Source: Pseudarthrobacter siccitolerans
Lineage (GTDB): Bacteria; Actinomycetota; Actinomycetes; Actinomycetales; Micrococcaceae
DNA: 64,000 nt
Direction of reading: 5' to 3'
NCBI RefSeq assembly: GCF_030823375.1
Contig: NZ_JAUSXB010000001.1
Span: forward strand, 4,030,001-4,094,000
In this document: positions 1-9,362 of the stretch, one piece after another
Layout of the letters: each line of letters begins with the position of its first letter
Position numbering within the stretch: position 1 is the stretch's first letter
Made by a program: the position numbers and the translations under genes
The notes under the pieces: generated by a model
Seen by the model: only the letters and a program-made list of their open reading frames with translations
Database searches by the model: none
What the model was told of the DNA's origin: nothing

Positions 1-103
1 AGGGTCTGCTAAAACAAATCGACAAAAGCGGAAACTCTTGTGCCGGGCGCATGACAAGGCGTCTTCTGCCAGTCATTGCATTGACGGCGGCTGCTGAAGT
101 GTT

Positions 104-1174
104 CTAGTGGCCGTCATTCGGGTAGCTGACGCCCAGCTGGGCCCGTACGCCGTCGAAAAGCCGCATGATGTTCAGAGTGTCCTCCAGCGGCATCACGGGA
201 CTTTCCGTGAGGCCCTGCTGGATACATCGTGTCACCTCACGCAGTTCATAGGTGTAGCCGCGGCCCACAACGTCAAAGGACTCAACACGTCGTTCGTCCC
301 ATCCGGATCCAATAACCAGCTCACGCGGATTATTGATCGACCCGATGCTCTGCAGAAAGCCTTTGCTGCCGGCCACGCTGGCCGTGCGCGGACCATGTGC
401 GAGCAAGGAGGACGTGAGCTGGGCCTGGGCTCCATGGTTGTATCCGAGCGTCATGGCATTCTGCGCATCGACGCCGTCGTCATTAACAAATCCCGTGGCG
501 CTGACCGTTTGCGGGAATCCAAGGGTGCCCAATGCCCACAGCAGCGGGTAGACCGAAAGATCCAATAATGCACCGCCGCCGTCCTTCCTGGCCCAAAGCC
601 TCGCCGTCGGTGAATACGGAGCAGGAAACCCAAGATCGGCGGTGACCCAGTGGACGTCGCCAATCTCTCCGGAAGCAGCAATCTCGAAAGCCCTCTGCAT
701 GCTTGGCAGGAAGCGGCTCCAGACTGCTTCCATCAGGAACAGGTTGCGGCTGCGGGCCAGGTCAATCAGTTCGGATGCTTCCCGGGCGTTGATGGTGAAC
801 GCCTTCTCGCAGAGAACGTGTTTGCCCGCTTTGAGGGCAGCGAGCACAATCTCATGGTGCTGGGCGTGGGGCGTCGCCACATAGACAACGTCCACCGCCT
901 CATCGGCGAGCAGCCGCTGGTAGCCAGCCACTCCGCCGTCGTCTCCATACCCCCTGGCGAAGTCGTAGGCCACAGCAAACGCGTCCGCAGTGTCCTGCCC
1001 GCGGGAACTGACGGCATACAGTTCGGCATCAACCAGGAGGGCAAGGTCCTCCGACACGGCGCGGGCGATTCCCCCGGTGGCGATGACTCCCCAGCGAAGG
1101 GGAGCTCCCGTGGCGGAGCGGGGATCCTGGTCGGGCTGGCTTGAAAGCCACGGCTTGGCGATAGGCGCACTCAT
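104..1174 (-). CDS. Gfo/Idh/MocA family oxidoreductase
   Basis: This is a predicted NAD(P)-dependent sugar or polyol dehydrogenase of 356 residues, a normal family length. The N-terminal Rossmann fold shows the GVIATGGIA dinucleotide loop near residue 32. The EKA motif in CEKAFTIN takes the place of the family's EKP lysine motif, and an alpha/beta substrate domain follows. I chose the ATG at 1174 because GAGAGG lies about 9 nt upstream; the ATG at 1183 has no room for a ribosome site. The gene stands alone before a transposon-disturbed region, so context says nothing about the substrate. The family call is secure; the exact reaction is unknown. Confidence 0.85.
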   Translation of the reverse strand: MSAPIAKPWLSSQPDQDPRSATGAPLRWGVIATGGIARAVSEDLALLVDAELYAVSSRGQDTADAFAVAYDFARGYGDDGGVAGYQRLLADEAVDVVYVATPHAQHHEIVLAALKAGKHVLCEKAFTINAREASELIDLARSRNLFLMEAVWSRFLPSMQRAFEIAASGEIGDVHWVTADLGFPAPYSPTARLWARKDGGGALLDLSVYPLLWALGTLGFPQTVSATGFVNDDGVDAQNAMTLGYNHGAQAQLTSSLLAHGPRTASVAGSKGFLQSIGSINNPRELVIGSGWDERRVESFDVVGRGYTYELREVTRCIQQGLTESPVMPLEDTLNIMRLFDGVRAQLGVSYPNDGH

Positions 1175-1223
1175 GGGGACCATCCTCTCACCGCAGTGCT
1201 GGAGCGGCTGGTAGTACTCGCGG

Positions 1224-1348
1224 GAAGTGATGGAGGGTCGAAGGAAACGCGACGAAAAGTGATGGAGGGTCGAAGGAAACGCGACGAAAAGTGATGGAGG
1301 GTCGAAGGGAACGCGACGAAAAGTGATGGAGGGTCGAAGGGAACGCGC
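1224..1348. repeat. 32-bp tandem repeat, about four copies
   Basis: Four head-to-tail units begin at about 1222, 1254, 1286 and 1318. Each contains AGTGATGGAGGGTCGAAGG followed by a GCGAC end. Units 3 and 4 share one A-to-G change against units 1 and 2. A fifth partial copy in the same orientation lies beyond the IS element at 2863-2890. The array fills the gap between the oxidoreductase gene and the IS element. There are no spacers, so this is not a CRISPR array. Confidence 0.9.
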
Positions 1349-1381
1349 AGGTTGTCAAGCTGTGTGGAGTCATTGGGTTTG

Positions 1382-2418
1382 CTATGTGGGTGTTTTTGTT
1401 GCTGGAAGGTTGATTCCTGTGTGGCTGTGGGGGGTTGGTGTGGTGGGGCGCTGGTGAAAGCGTCCGGGGTTTTTGTCGTAGTAGCGCTGTAATGCGTGGT
1501 CGCGTGTTTTCCAGGTTTCTTTCCACGAGCCGTCGTGGACTTCGGCGGGCGAGAAGAGTGCGATGCCTGAGTGTTTGTGTTGGGTGTTGTACCAGGGCAC
1601 GTAATCGGCAAGGTAGGCCCTGGCGGCCTCGACTTCTTTGAACACACGTGGATAGCCGGGCCGGTACTTCATGGTCCGGAACCCGGACTCTGAAAAGGGG
1701 TTGTCGTTCGAGACGTAGGGCCGGTTGTGGGAGAGTTCCACTCCGTGGCTGGTGAGAGTATCGCGGAGCAGGTTTGATCGCATCGCGGGCCCGGAGTCGG
1801 CGTGAACTATGCGCGGGGCGCCGTGCCGTGCGATCGCGGTTTCGAACATCTCCACGGCGAGGTGGTCCGCTTCGCGTTCCTCAACCCGCTAGGCAACCAT
1901 CTGGCGGGAGTAGATATCAAGGACCGAATAGGCCTTGAATGCTTTTCCCCGCCAGGGTGAATACAGGTCCGTGATGTCCCAGGACCAGACCTGGCCCCGG
2001 GCCGGTGGTCATCACCACGGGCTTCTCCCGTGGCGGCCGGTGGTTCCCTTTCCTGGTCGGGATGGTGGGGCGCAGCATCTGGTCCTCGATCTGGGCTGCG
2101 ATCCGCCACCAGGTCCGGCGGGACGCGAGCATCATCCCATTGTCCCAAGCCGCCGCATAGGAATGGTCAACAGAAACCTGCTCGGCCCAGCCGTCCAGAA
2201 TGTACTCTGCGATCCGGTCGCGGTCCGCCGTGCTGATCCGCGATTCATAGGCCCGCTCAGATTGTCCGAGCGGATCCTGCACGCGTTCGCGGGGGTTCTG
2301 CCGGTAATGCCAGGTCGAGCGGGATACGCCGGCAAACTCGAGGGCTTGCCGCTGCGAGCCGGTGAGCGTTGTCAGCTCCCGGACGAGCCGGTTCTCGGCT
2401 TCGATGAACCTTTCGGAC
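1382..2418 (-). pseudogene. IS3-type transposase OrfB, broken
   Basis: This is the integrase-core half of an IS3-family transposase. The catalytic triad can be traced across frames: D in SWDITDLYSP, D in HADSGPAM and E in NPFSESGF, with 35 residues between the last two (DD35E). Reading breaks twice. An extra base in the C/G run near 1994-2001 shifts the frame after VVMTTGPG. An in-frame TAG at 1889-1891 falls where a tryptophan (TGG) is expected in the MVA-W-RVEERE stretch. The N-terminal part lies in the frame of 1917-2282 and upstream, overlapping the end of OrfA as usual for IS3 elements that use programmed frameshifting. The two lesions make it a pseudogene. Confidence 0.85.
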
Positions 2419-2806
2419 CTTTCGTCCGGGCCGTATCGGGCTCTGGCACGCTCAACTCGTGCAAGAGCCCGATAGCTTTTCCCAGAGCTGTATTCGTGCC
2501 TTCAAGTTCACGGATACGACCCTTGAGCTGTTCGACTTCGGACTCGTGTTGGGCGATCTCCTTGGCGCGCGCTTTTTCAAACGCGGACCACTCGCCATTC
2601 GTGCGGGCCATATTCCCATGCTCTCGTGGAATCAGATTCCGGTCGAGATCACCCTCCTGAATCATCTTCCGCCACCGCCGGAACGTCCACTCAGTCACCG
2701 GCTGAGAGGCAAGCCATTCCTTCCTCGTCCCGTACGGCTGCACGTAATACTCATGCACCAATTCCCGAATCTCATCACGGCTAATACCTCGCGGACCAAC
2801 AGTCAC
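2372..2806 (-). CDS. IS3-type transposase OrfA
   Basis: This small protein of about 144 residues is the DNA-binding subunit of the IS element. It has an N-terminal helix-turn-helix region (ISRDEIRELVHEYYV, then VTEWTFRRWRKMI) followed by a charged segment around ESEVEQLKGRIRELEG typical of the OrfA leucine-zipper region. I prefer the GTG at 2806, preceded by GGGAGCAGGAG, over the TTG at 2827. The frame is intact. Its 3' end overlaps the OrfB frame. Confidence 0.7.
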   Translation of the reverse strand: MTVGPRGISRDEIRELVHEYYVQPYGTRKEWLASQPVTEWTFRRWRKMIQEGDLDRNLIPREHGNMARTNGEWSAFEKARAKEIAQHESEVEQLKGRIRELEGTNTALGKAIGLLHELSVPEPDTARTKGPKGSSKPRTGSSGS

Positions 2807-2862
2807 GGCTGCTCCTGCTCCCTTCAATCAATGACTGACTCACAACCAGCCTGACGCAGAGG

Positions 2863-2960
2863 GACGCGACGAAAAGTGATGGAGGGTTGGAGCAGCGGGC
2901 GGACGGCGGGGGAGGGCCGCGCCGCTGGACCCTCCCCATAGCTGCTGGACCCTCCCCATA
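2863..2960. repeat. Orphan 32-bp repeat copy plus 20-bp tandem pair
   Basis: At 2863-2890 lies one partial copy of the 32-bp unit seen left of the IS element, in the same orientation. At 2921-2940 and 2941-2960 there is a tandem pair of a 20-bp unit ending TGGACCCTCCCCATA, with one mismatch. The 2859-2998 gap holds no gene. Confidence 0.8.
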
Positions 2961-2998
2961 CTTGTCAGTGCTGAATGCCCGCCCGTGCGTCTAAACGG

Positions 2999-3697
2999 CT
3001 AGACAGAGGCGGACACCACAGGCCTGCGCACCGGTTCCTCCGTCAGTTTGCCCTGCTGCAGGCGGAAGCGGCGGTCCGTTTTGTTGGCGAGAGCGCGGTC
3101 GTGCGTGACAACGAGGATGGTGGTGTTGTGGTCCCGGCTGAGCGAGCTGAGGAGTTCGATGATGTGGTCGCCGGTTTGCTCGTCAAGGTTTCCGGTGGGC
3201 TCATCGGCGAGGATCAGTTTGGGCTCGTTGGCGAGGGCGCGGGCGATCGCCACCCGCTGCTGCTCACCGCCGGAAAGCCTGTTGATGCGCCGGTCATGCT
3301 TCTGGGGATCCAGCTGCGCCAGCAGGTCCTTCGCGCGCTGCAGCCGGGCGGCCTTGCGCATCCCCGCGAACTCCATGGGCAGCATCACGTTGTCCACTGC
3401 GGAGAGGTTGGGGATCAGGTTGAACTGCTGGAAGACAAAGCCGATGTCCCGCCTGCGGTACTCCGTGAGCTTCGAGTCGGGCATGCTGGCCAGGCTCACG
3501 CCGTTGACGAGGACGTCCCCGCTGGTCGGTTTGTCCAGCGCACCCAGGAGGGACAACAGGGTGCTCTTTCCACTGTCGCTCTTACCGACGATGGAGGCGA
3601 GGGTTCCCTGCTCGAGCTCGAAGCTGACGTCCTTGACCGGTTTGATGGTGCGGTCACCGGAGTTGAAGGTGCGGACCAGGTTCATGACTTCAATCAT
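2999..3697 (-). CDS. ABC transporter ATP-binding protein (MacB/LolD type)
   Basis: This 232-residue ATPase belongs to the family that drives FtsX/MacB-type exporters. Walker A reads GKSDSGKST near residue 38, with D where these proteins usually have G. The Q-loop is FVFQQFN, the signature LSGGEQQRVAIARAL and Walker B LILADEPTGNLD, followed by a switch histidine in VVTHD. The ATG at 3697 lies 2 nt after the stop of the upstream permease and is preceded by GGAGAA. The ATPase looks intact although its permease is broken, so the transporter is probably inactive unless the partner is encoded elsewhere. Confidence 0.85.
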   Translation of the reverse strand: MIEVMNLVRTFNSGDRTIKPVKDVSFELEQGTLASIVGKSDSGKSTLLSLLGALDKPTSGDVLVNGVSLASMPDSKLTEYRRRDIGFVFQQFNLIPNLSAVDNVMLPMEFAGMRKAARLQRAKDLLAQLDPQKHDRRINRLSGGEQQRVAIARALANEPKLILADEPTGNLDEQTGDHIIELLSSLSRDHNTTILVVTHDRALANKTDRRFRLQQGKLTEEPVRRPVVSASV

Positions 3698-3699
3698 GG

Positions 3700-5004
3700 T
3701 TATTCTCCTCGCAGGACTTCGATGGGACGGATGCGTGCCGTGAGCAGCGCCGGGACGAGCGCGCCGATGATGGCCACGCCAAAGACAGCTCCGATGCCCG
3801 CCGCGATCACGCCGGGGGATGCACTGGCGGTGACGGAGGTCATCAGCTGGGCTGCCTCGCCGAACGGTCCTCCCTGGCCACCGGGGAAACCTGCTCCGCC
3901 TGGCAGGCCGGCACCTCCAGCAGCCCCAGCCATGGCGGCCGCGCGGCCAGTGGTGGGGGCCGTCGTCGTGCTGGTGCTGTTGGTACTGATCAATGCGGAG
4001 GCGATGCCGCCGCTGGCGAAGGAGGCGATGGCGGCGCCGGAAGCACTGCCCAGAGCTGCAAGGACCAGGGCTTCCAGGACGAACTGCAGGCCGATAGTGC
4101 GGTTGGGTGCGCCGATGGCTTTCAGTACACCGATTTCCCTGCGGCGCTCGCAGCCCTGCGCACGGGCCGGCATGATCAGCAGGATGATCATGCCGGCCCG
4201 TGCGCAGGCCTGCGATAAAGGGCGATAAGGAGATGTTCTTGACGCTGCCGAGGGAACTGACTGCGGTCTCGAGGTTCTGCCCCTGGGTGACGTCGGCGGT
4301 ATCGGTGCCGAGGGCGGACTGCAGTTCAGCCCTGGCGGATTCGACGTTTTCCAGTGAGTCCACGCTGATGATCATGCTGGCGGGCTCGCCGGGGAGTCCT
4401 GCGAGTGCTTGGGCAGTGGGGAGCGTGACGTAGACGGCGTTGTTGCCGAAGGTGGTGCCGGCGTCGAACAGGCCTGCGACTGTGTAGGTCTGGTCGTTGA
4501 TGGTGCAGGTTGATCCCACAGTGAGGCCGTTCTTTTCGGCCAGCGTGGTCCCCAGCTGGGCGTTGGCTGATTCAGCGGTGTAGTCGCCCAGCCCCGCGCC
4601 TTCAGTGATGGCCAACGCCTTGCCCGTGGTGTCCACTTCGGCTCCCACCCCCGTGGCAGTGACTGGCAGTGAGCGGACGGGCTGCTGCGTGGTGGTTCCC
4701 GTGGTGCCGTTGGCCGCCTGCCCGGCCGCTTCCGCTGCGTTGCGCAGGCGAAATGACTGGGTCCCGACGACGGCACTGACGTTGAGGACGGCGGCAGCGG
4801 TAGCTGCCTGCGCGGTGGTCAGCGGCTCGCCACCACCTTCAAAGCCCTGCCCGCCGGCGGGGTTTACGGTCAGGACCGTGCAGACGGAGGCGTTGAGCTC
4901 CTGGACAGGGCCAGGCCGATGGCGACCGCCAGCACCGCAACGACAGCGGCGGTGTGGACCTTATTTCTGAAGGCGTTGCTTACGCTCCGGGCAAGGACGC
5001 TCAC
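3700..5004 (-). pseudogene. FtsX/MacB-type ABC permease, frameshifted
   Basis: Reading from a GTG near 5004 gives an N-terminal membrane segment (VLARSVSNAFRNKVHT, then VAVLAVAIGLAL) that runs into a stop after a frame change and apparent deletion near 4905. The periplasmic domain continues in a second frame from about 4900 to 4210. The C-terminal FtsX core (REIGVLKAIGAPNRTIGLQF and three further membrane segments, ending ARIRPIEVLRGE) lies in a third register from about 4191 to 3700. The second break coincides with a perfect 23-bp inverted repeat. At least two lesions make this a pseudogene unless the sequence is wrong there. It is translationally linked to the ATPase gene downstream. Confidence 0.8.
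4155..4208. repeat. Perfect 23-bp inverted repeat with 8-nt loop
   Basis: The arms at 4155-4177 and 4186-4208 are exact reverse complements, separated by AGCAGGAT. It lies inside the coding region of the broken permease, exactly where the reading frame changes and where the expected ...V-RERRREIGV stretch is replaced by MPARAQGCERRREIG. Such a structure fits a templated fold-back (quasi-palindrome correction) mutation. A sequencing or assembly fold-back cannot be excluded. Confidence 0.9.
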
Positions 5005-5185
5005 GAACTCCTATGGTTCAGGTACCGGCGCGGGGGCCGGCTTCGGCTCCGCTCAGATGCCGCATCCTGCCGGGAACCGGCCGGAGCTGTGCTTGGGCTG
5101 TGAAGTGCTTGCCATCCTGACATCCGGCCACTGCAAGTACCCTGGCCATGGCGATCACGGAAGACGTCCTGCGTCTCCAGCCCTG

Positions 5186-5223
5186 AAAAAGCCCGGCCCC
5201 CCAAAAAGGGACCGGGCTTTTTT
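5186..5223. terminator. Bidirectional rho-independent terminator
   Basis: The stem AAAAAGCCCGG...CCGGGCTTTTTT has an A-run on one side and a T-run on the other, so it can work in both directions. It ends the sugar transporter operon, whose last stop is at 5237 on the minus strand. The rest of 5005-5236 holds nothing recognisable. Confidence 0.9.
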
Positions 5224-5236
5224 CAGTGCAAGGCTC

Positions 5237-6331
5237 TTACTTGGTGATGGGGCCGAGGACCGGATCGTCCGTGTAGGCGGTCTTCACGTTCTTGGAGGTG
5301 ACGATGGTAGGCGGCAACAGGTAGGCGGGAACGCGCTTGAACTCGTTCTTGTAGTTGCGGTTGTCGTTGATTTCCAGCGCAGTGCCCTGCTGCAGGTCCT
5401 TGATCATGGTGATGGTGTGTTCGACGATCTTGCGGGTGTCCTTGTTGATCGTGGAGTACTGCTCGCCGGCCAAGATGGACTTGACGGATTCAACTTCGGA
5501 GTCCTGGCCGGTGACAACAGGTAGCGGTTTGCCGGCGCTCTTGACTGAGGTGATCACGGCAAGGGCCAACTTGTCGTTCGGGGACAATACTCCGTCCAGT
5601 TCAGCGGAGGAGTAGCTGCCCGAGAGCAGGGAGTCCATCCGTTTCTGGGCGTTTTCCGGCTTCCAGTCCTGTGTGACAGCCTTCTGGAAGTCAGCCTGCC
5701 CCGAGACAACCTTCAGGGTTCCGTCAGCGATCTTCGGCTGCAGGACACTCATGGCCCCGTCGAAGAACACCTTGGAGTTGGCGTCATCCGGGGAGCCCGC
5801 GAAGAGCTCGATGTTGTAGGGGCCGGCTTTCTTGGCCGCCATGCCTTCCAGCAGCGCCTGGCCCTGGAGTTCACCAACCTTGAAGTTGTCATAGGCAACG
5901 TAATAGTCGATGGCCTTGGTATTGGTCAGCATCCGGTCGTAGGCAATGATGACTGCGCCGGCGTCCTTAGCCTGCTGCAACTGGGTGCCTAGCTGGGCGC
6001 CATCCACAGCGCCGACCACAATCACCTTGGCCCCGGAGGTGATCATTGTGGAGATCTGGTTTTGCTGATCCGGAACGCCGTTGTTGGCGAACTGGACGTT
6101 TGGCTTGAACCCGGCCGCGGTGAGGCCATCGTTGAACAGGTTCTCGGCAAGGGTCCAGTTCTCGCTGGTCTTCTTTGGCAGGGCCACGCCGATCACGGAG
6201 TCCTGCGGGAAACCGGCGAGTGCGCTGCCGGCCTTGGCAGCTTCGGCGTCGACGTCGGACCGGCCGCACCCTGTCAGGGAGAGCGTGGCCACTGCCGCGA
6301 GGACGGTCAGGCTTTTTGCGATTTTACGCAT
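5237..6331 (-). CDS. chvE: ChvE-type monosaccharide-binding lipoprotein
   Basis: This 364-residue substrate-binding protein feeds a multiple-monosaccharide ABC importer. It starts with a lipoprotein signal peptide ending in the lipobox LTGC (Cys at about residue 22). A periplasmic-binding-protein fold of the ribose/xylose class follows (VIGVALPKKTSENW, then ANNGVPDQQNQI and VVTGQDSE). Its length and motifs match ChvE better than RbsB or XylF. It is the last gene of the operon after the ATPase and permease. The sugar is not certain; ChvE relatives take arabinose, galactose, glucose, xylose and others. Confidence 0.85.
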   Translation of the reverse strand: MRKIAKSLTVLAAVATLSLTGCGRSDVDAEAAKAGSALAGFPQDSVIGVALPKKTSENWTLAENLFNDGLTAAGFKPNVQFANNGVPDQQNQISTMITSGAKVIVVGAVDGAQLGTQLQQAKDAGAVIIAYDRMLTNTKAIDYYVAYDNFKVGELQGQALLEGMAAKKAGPYNIELFAGSPDDANSKVFFDGAMSVLQPKIADGTLKVVSGQADFQKAVTQDWKPENAQKRMDSLLSGSYSSAELDGVLSPNDKLALAVITSVKSAGKPLPVVTGQDSEVESVKSILAGEQYSTINKDTRKIVEHTITMIKDLQQGTALEINDNRNYKNEFKRVPAYLLPPTIVTSKNVKTAYTDDPVLGPITK

Positions 6332-6385
6332 ATGAATATTCTTTCTGGTCCAAAGGCGACCGGCTTGACCGGCCGCCGTCGCGGT

Positions 6386-7675
6386 CTATTTAGGTGACTC
6401 TGCTGGTTCGGCGGGAGTGATGATCTCTGAGGTCTTGACAGTCTCCTTTTGCGCGGTGGCTGGCTGGTTCGAACGCAGTCCGTTCGTCAGCATCCCGATG
6501 ATGGACCGCCGGCCCTGGCTCTTGTTATAGACATCGATGGCCACAGCGATCAGGAGCACCAGACCCTTGATGATGGATTGCATGTCGGAGCCGACGCTGA
6601 GCAGCTGCAGGCCGTTGTTGAGCACGGCCATGACCAGGCCGCCGACGATCGAGCCGATGACCGTTCCAACGCCGCCGCTCACTGCCGCGCCGCCGATGAA
6701 GACTGCTGCAATGGCATCCAGTTCCCAACCGACGCCGTCCGCGGGGCCGGAGCTGGTTGAACGTGCAACGAACATCATGCCGGCCAGTGCGGCAAGGATG
6801 GACATGTTCATCATGACCAGGAAGTTGACTTTCTTCGACTGCACACCGGACAACTCAGCGGCATGCCGGTTGCCACCCACGGCATAGACGTGGCGGCCGA
6901 GGACTGTCTTGCTGGTGATGAAGACGTAGACGGCAACCAGGCCCACCAGGATCAGGCCCGAGACAGGGAACGAGGTTCCGTAGCGTCCTGTTGAGAAGAG
7001 CCAGGTGACGTACAGGACTGCGCCGGCCAGCAGCACGAGCCGGGTCACCGGGATCCACAGGGGATCAGGAGTGGCGCCGGTACGGGCTTCGATGCGGCGG
7101 CTGCGGAACTCCAGGAACACCACGACGGCGATCAGCAGGAAGCCGAGGATTACAGTAGGGGCGTTATAGCGGGCGAAGTCGCCGATCTCCGGCAGGAAGC
7201 CTGCGCCCATGACACGGAATTCATCGGGTACGGGAACCGTCAGGGACTTTCCGACGAACTGGTTGGCACCGCGGAAAAGCAGCATTCCGGCCAACGTGAC
7301 AATGAAGGCCGGAATGCCCACGTATGCCACCCAGAAGCCTTGCCACGCCCCAATGGCGGCACCCAGCACCAAGCCCAGGAGGATGCCGAGATACCAGGGG
7401 ATGCCCCAGTCGCGCATGGCTATGGCCACCACGATGCCCACCGCGGCCGCAACGGAGCCAACGGAAAGGTCGATGTGGCCCGCAATGATGACAAGGACCA
7501 TGCCGATGGCCAGGACAAGGATGTAGGAGTTTCCGTTGAACAGGTTGATCATGTTCGTCGGTGTCAGGACTTTTCCGCCGGTGAATATTTGGAAGAACAG
7601 CACCAGCGCCACGAGGGCAATGATCATGCCGAACTGGCGGGTGTCACCGCCGAAAATTCTCTTTAATGCATTCAT
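6386..7675 (-). CDS. gguB: Multiple-monosaccharide ABC permease (GguB/MmsB)
   Basis: This 429-residue polytopic membrane protein is the channel subunit of the sugar importer. Many hydrophobic segments are visible. It carries the family blocks IAGHIDLSVGSVAA and GWELDAIAAVFIGGAAVSGGVG, which are typical of the RbsC/XylH/GguB class. It is longer than RbsC (about 320) and matches the 400-430 residues of GguB. It lies 18 nt after the ATPase gene and 54 nt before the binding-protein gene, all on the minus strand. Confidence 0.87.
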   Translation of the reverse strand: MNALKRIFGGDTRQFGMIIALVALVLFFQIFTGGKVLTPTNMINLFNGNSYILVLAIGMVLVIIAGHIDLSVGSVAAAVGIVVAIAMRDWGIPWYLGILLGLVLGAAIGAWQGFWVAYVGIPAFIVTLAGMLLFRGANQFVGKSLTVPVPDEFRVMGAGFLPEIGDFARYNAPTVILGFLLIAVVVFLEFRSRRIEARTGATPDPLWIPVTRLVLLAGAVLYVTWLFSTGRYGTSFPVSGLILVGLVAVYVFITSKTVLGRHVYAVGGNRHAAELSGVQSKKVNFLVMMNMSILAALAGMMFVARSTSSGPADGVGWELDAIAAVFIGGAAVSGGVGTVIGSIVGGLVMAVLNNGLQLLSVGSDMQSIIKGLVLLIAVAIDVYNKSQGRRSIIGMLTNGLRSNQPATAQKETVKTSEIITPAEPAESPK

Positions 7676-7693
7676 AATTGTTCCGTTCTCGGC

Positions 7694-9280
7694 TTAGGCG
7701 TTTTGTGCAGTGGGGGCGGCGTTGGCACCCGCACGCGGGTCTGAAGTCATGAGGCGCATCAGGCTTTCCTGGGTGGCCTGTTCCTTGTCGAGGACGCCCG
7801 TGATGGAACCTTCAAAGATGGTGTAGATCCGGTCCGAGAGGCCTAGCAGCTCGGGAAGTTCCGACGAGATGACGATGACGCCCTTACCCTGGGCGGCCAG
7901 TTGCTGGATGATGCCATAGATCTCGTATTTGGCGCCCACATCGATGCCTCGCGTGGGTTCGTCGAGAATGAGGAGTTCAGGGTCGGTGAACATCCACTTG
8001 GCCAGCACAACTTTCTGCTGGTTTCCGCCCGAGAGCTTGGCCACTCCTTCGTTCACGGTTGGCGCTTTGGTGCGCAGGCTCTTGCGGTATCCCTCGGCCA
8101 CCGTAAACTCCCGCCGCTTGTCCACGACGAGTCCCTTGGTGATGGCCTTGAGGTTCGCCGCGACCGTGGTGGTCTTGATGTCGTCCAGCAGGTTCAGTCC
8201 GAGGCTTTTGCGGTCTTCAGTGACGTAGGCGAGCCCCGCTTTGATTGCCTGCGGCACGTTCCGGATGTGGAGTTCCTTGCCGTCCATGAAGATCTGTCCG
8301 GAGATGAAGTTTCCGTAGGAACGGCCAAAAATGGAACGGACAAGTTCCGTGCGGCCTGCGCCCATGAGCCCGGCGAATCCGACAATCTCGCCGCGGCGCA
8401 CTGTAAAAGCGGAATTTTTGCACACCAGTCGGTCGGGGACCTGCGGGTGGCCGACGGTCCAGTTGCGGACTTCGAAGAACACCTCGCCAATCTGGGGGGT
8501 GTGCTCCGGGAAGCGCGATTCGAGCGAGCGGCCCACCATTCCCTTGATGATGCGGTCCTCGTCAACGCCGTCCGCCACGATGTTGAGGGTTTCGACCGAT
8601 TTTCCGTCGCGGATGATGGTGATCTCGTCGGCGATCTGTTCGATTTCGTTGAGCTTGTGGGAAATGATGATCGAGGTGATGCCTTTGGCCTTGAGCCCGA
8701 GCATCAGGTCCAGCAGGTGCTGGGAGTCGGATTCATTCAGGGCAGCAGTGGGCTCGTCCAGGATGAGCAGCTTTACGGACTTGTTCAGGGCCTTCGCGAT
8801 TTCAACCAGCTGCTGCTTGCCCACGCCGATTTCCTTGACAGGGGTGTCCGGTTCTTCCCGCAGGCCCACACGGGCCAGAAGCTCAATGGTCCGTTTGCGT
8901 GCTTCTCCCCAGTTGATCACTCCGCGCTTCGCAGGCTCGTTGCCCAGGAAGATGTTCTCCATGATGGACAGTTCGGGGATCAGGGCGAGTTCCTGGTGGA
9001 TGATCACAATGCCGGCATGTTCGCTGGCCCGGATGTCCCGGAACTGCTGGACCTGGCCCTGATAGACGATGTCGCCGTCGTAGCTGCCGTACGGGTACAC
9101 GCCGGAGAGGACCTTCATGAGGGTGGACTTGCCGGCCCCGTTCTCACCGCAGATTGCGTGGATTTCACCGGCCTTCACCCGCAGGCTCACGTCCGACAAG
9201 GCTTTGACGCCAGGGAATTCCTTGGTGATGGACCGCATCTCGAGGATGATCGGTTCCGTTTGCGTGGTCTGGGACGTCAT
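7694..9280 (-). CDS. gguA: Multiple-monosaccharide ABC ATPase, double domain (GguA/MmsA)
   Basis: This 528-residue protein has two fused ABC ATPase domains, as in AraG, XylG and GguA. Domain 1 carries Walker [10 protein letters not shown] near residues 45-53 and Walker [12 protein letters not shown]. Domain 2 has the degenerate loop [10 protein letters not shown] and the signature [14 protein letters not shown]. The ATG at 9280 (MTSQTTQTE) is preceded by TTGGAGGGTTAGGGTTC; a longer reading from 9325 lacks a ribosome site. It is the first gene of the operon. Its leader at 9281-9411 carries a -10/-35 pair, an inverted repeat, and a 24-bp block shared with the ROK gene promoter. Confidence 0.88.
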   Translation of the reverse strand: MTSQTTQTEPIILEMRSITKEFPGVKALSDVSLRVKAGEIHAICGENGAGKSTLMKVLSGVYPYGSYDGDIVYQGQVQQFRDIRASEHAGIVIIHQELALIPELSIMENIFLGNEPAKRGVINWGEARKRTIELLARVGLREEPDTPVKEIGVGKQQLVEIAKALNKSVKLLILDEPTAALNESDSQHLLDLMLGLKAKGITSIIISHKLNEIEQIADEITIIRDGKSVETLNIVADGVDEDRIIKGMVGRSLESRFPEHTPQIGEVFFEVRNWTVGHPQVPDRLVCKNSAFTVRRGEIVGFAGLMGAGRTELVRSIFGRSYGNFISGQIFMDGKELHIRNVPQAIKAGLAYVTEDRKSLGLNLLDDIKTTTVAANLKAITKGLVVDKRREFTVAEGYRKSLRTKAPTVNEGVAKLSGGNQQKVVLAKWMFTDPELLILDEPTRGIDVGAKYEIYGIIQQLAAQGKGVIVISSELPELLGLSDRIYTIFEGSITGVLDKEQATQESLMRLMTSDPRAGANAAPTAQNA

Positions 9281-9339
9281 GAACCCTAACCCTCCAATGC
9301 AATGACTTCTTTGTCCGGCCGGCAAAGCGCAGGGCCGTC

Positions 9340-9362
9340 TGATCCAAAAGTAAACTGGATCA
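9340..9362. promoter_or_regulatory. Inverted repeat over the gguA -10 region
   Basis: TGATCCA and TGGATCA form perfect 7-bp arms around a 9-nt spacer. On the minus strand the arms straddle the proposed -10 hexamer TTTACT (9349-9354). This fits an operator blocking polymerase. The bound protein is unknown; the ROK regulator upstream or a separate LacI/GntR factor are candidates. Confidence 0.5.

Larger units (their letters stand above)
1353..2858 (-). mobile_element. Decayed IS3-family insertion sequence
   Basis: This 1.5-kb element encodes an OrfA/OrfB transposase pair on the minus strand. Imperfect terminal inverted repeats can be aligned: GTCAAGCTG-GAGTC-ATTG at the left end near 1353 against GTCAGGCTG-GAGTC-ATTG read inward from about 2856. 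The exact ends are uncertain by a few bases. It sits inside the 32-bp repeat array, with four units to the left and one partial unit to the right, as if it inserted into the array. OrfB carries a frameshift and a stop, so the element is probably immobile unless transposase is supplied in trans. Confidence 0.75.

Noticed and set aside
1224..1348. Tandem repeat as a CRISPR array
   Set aside because: The 32-bp units are head to tail with no spacers, and no cas genes are nearby.
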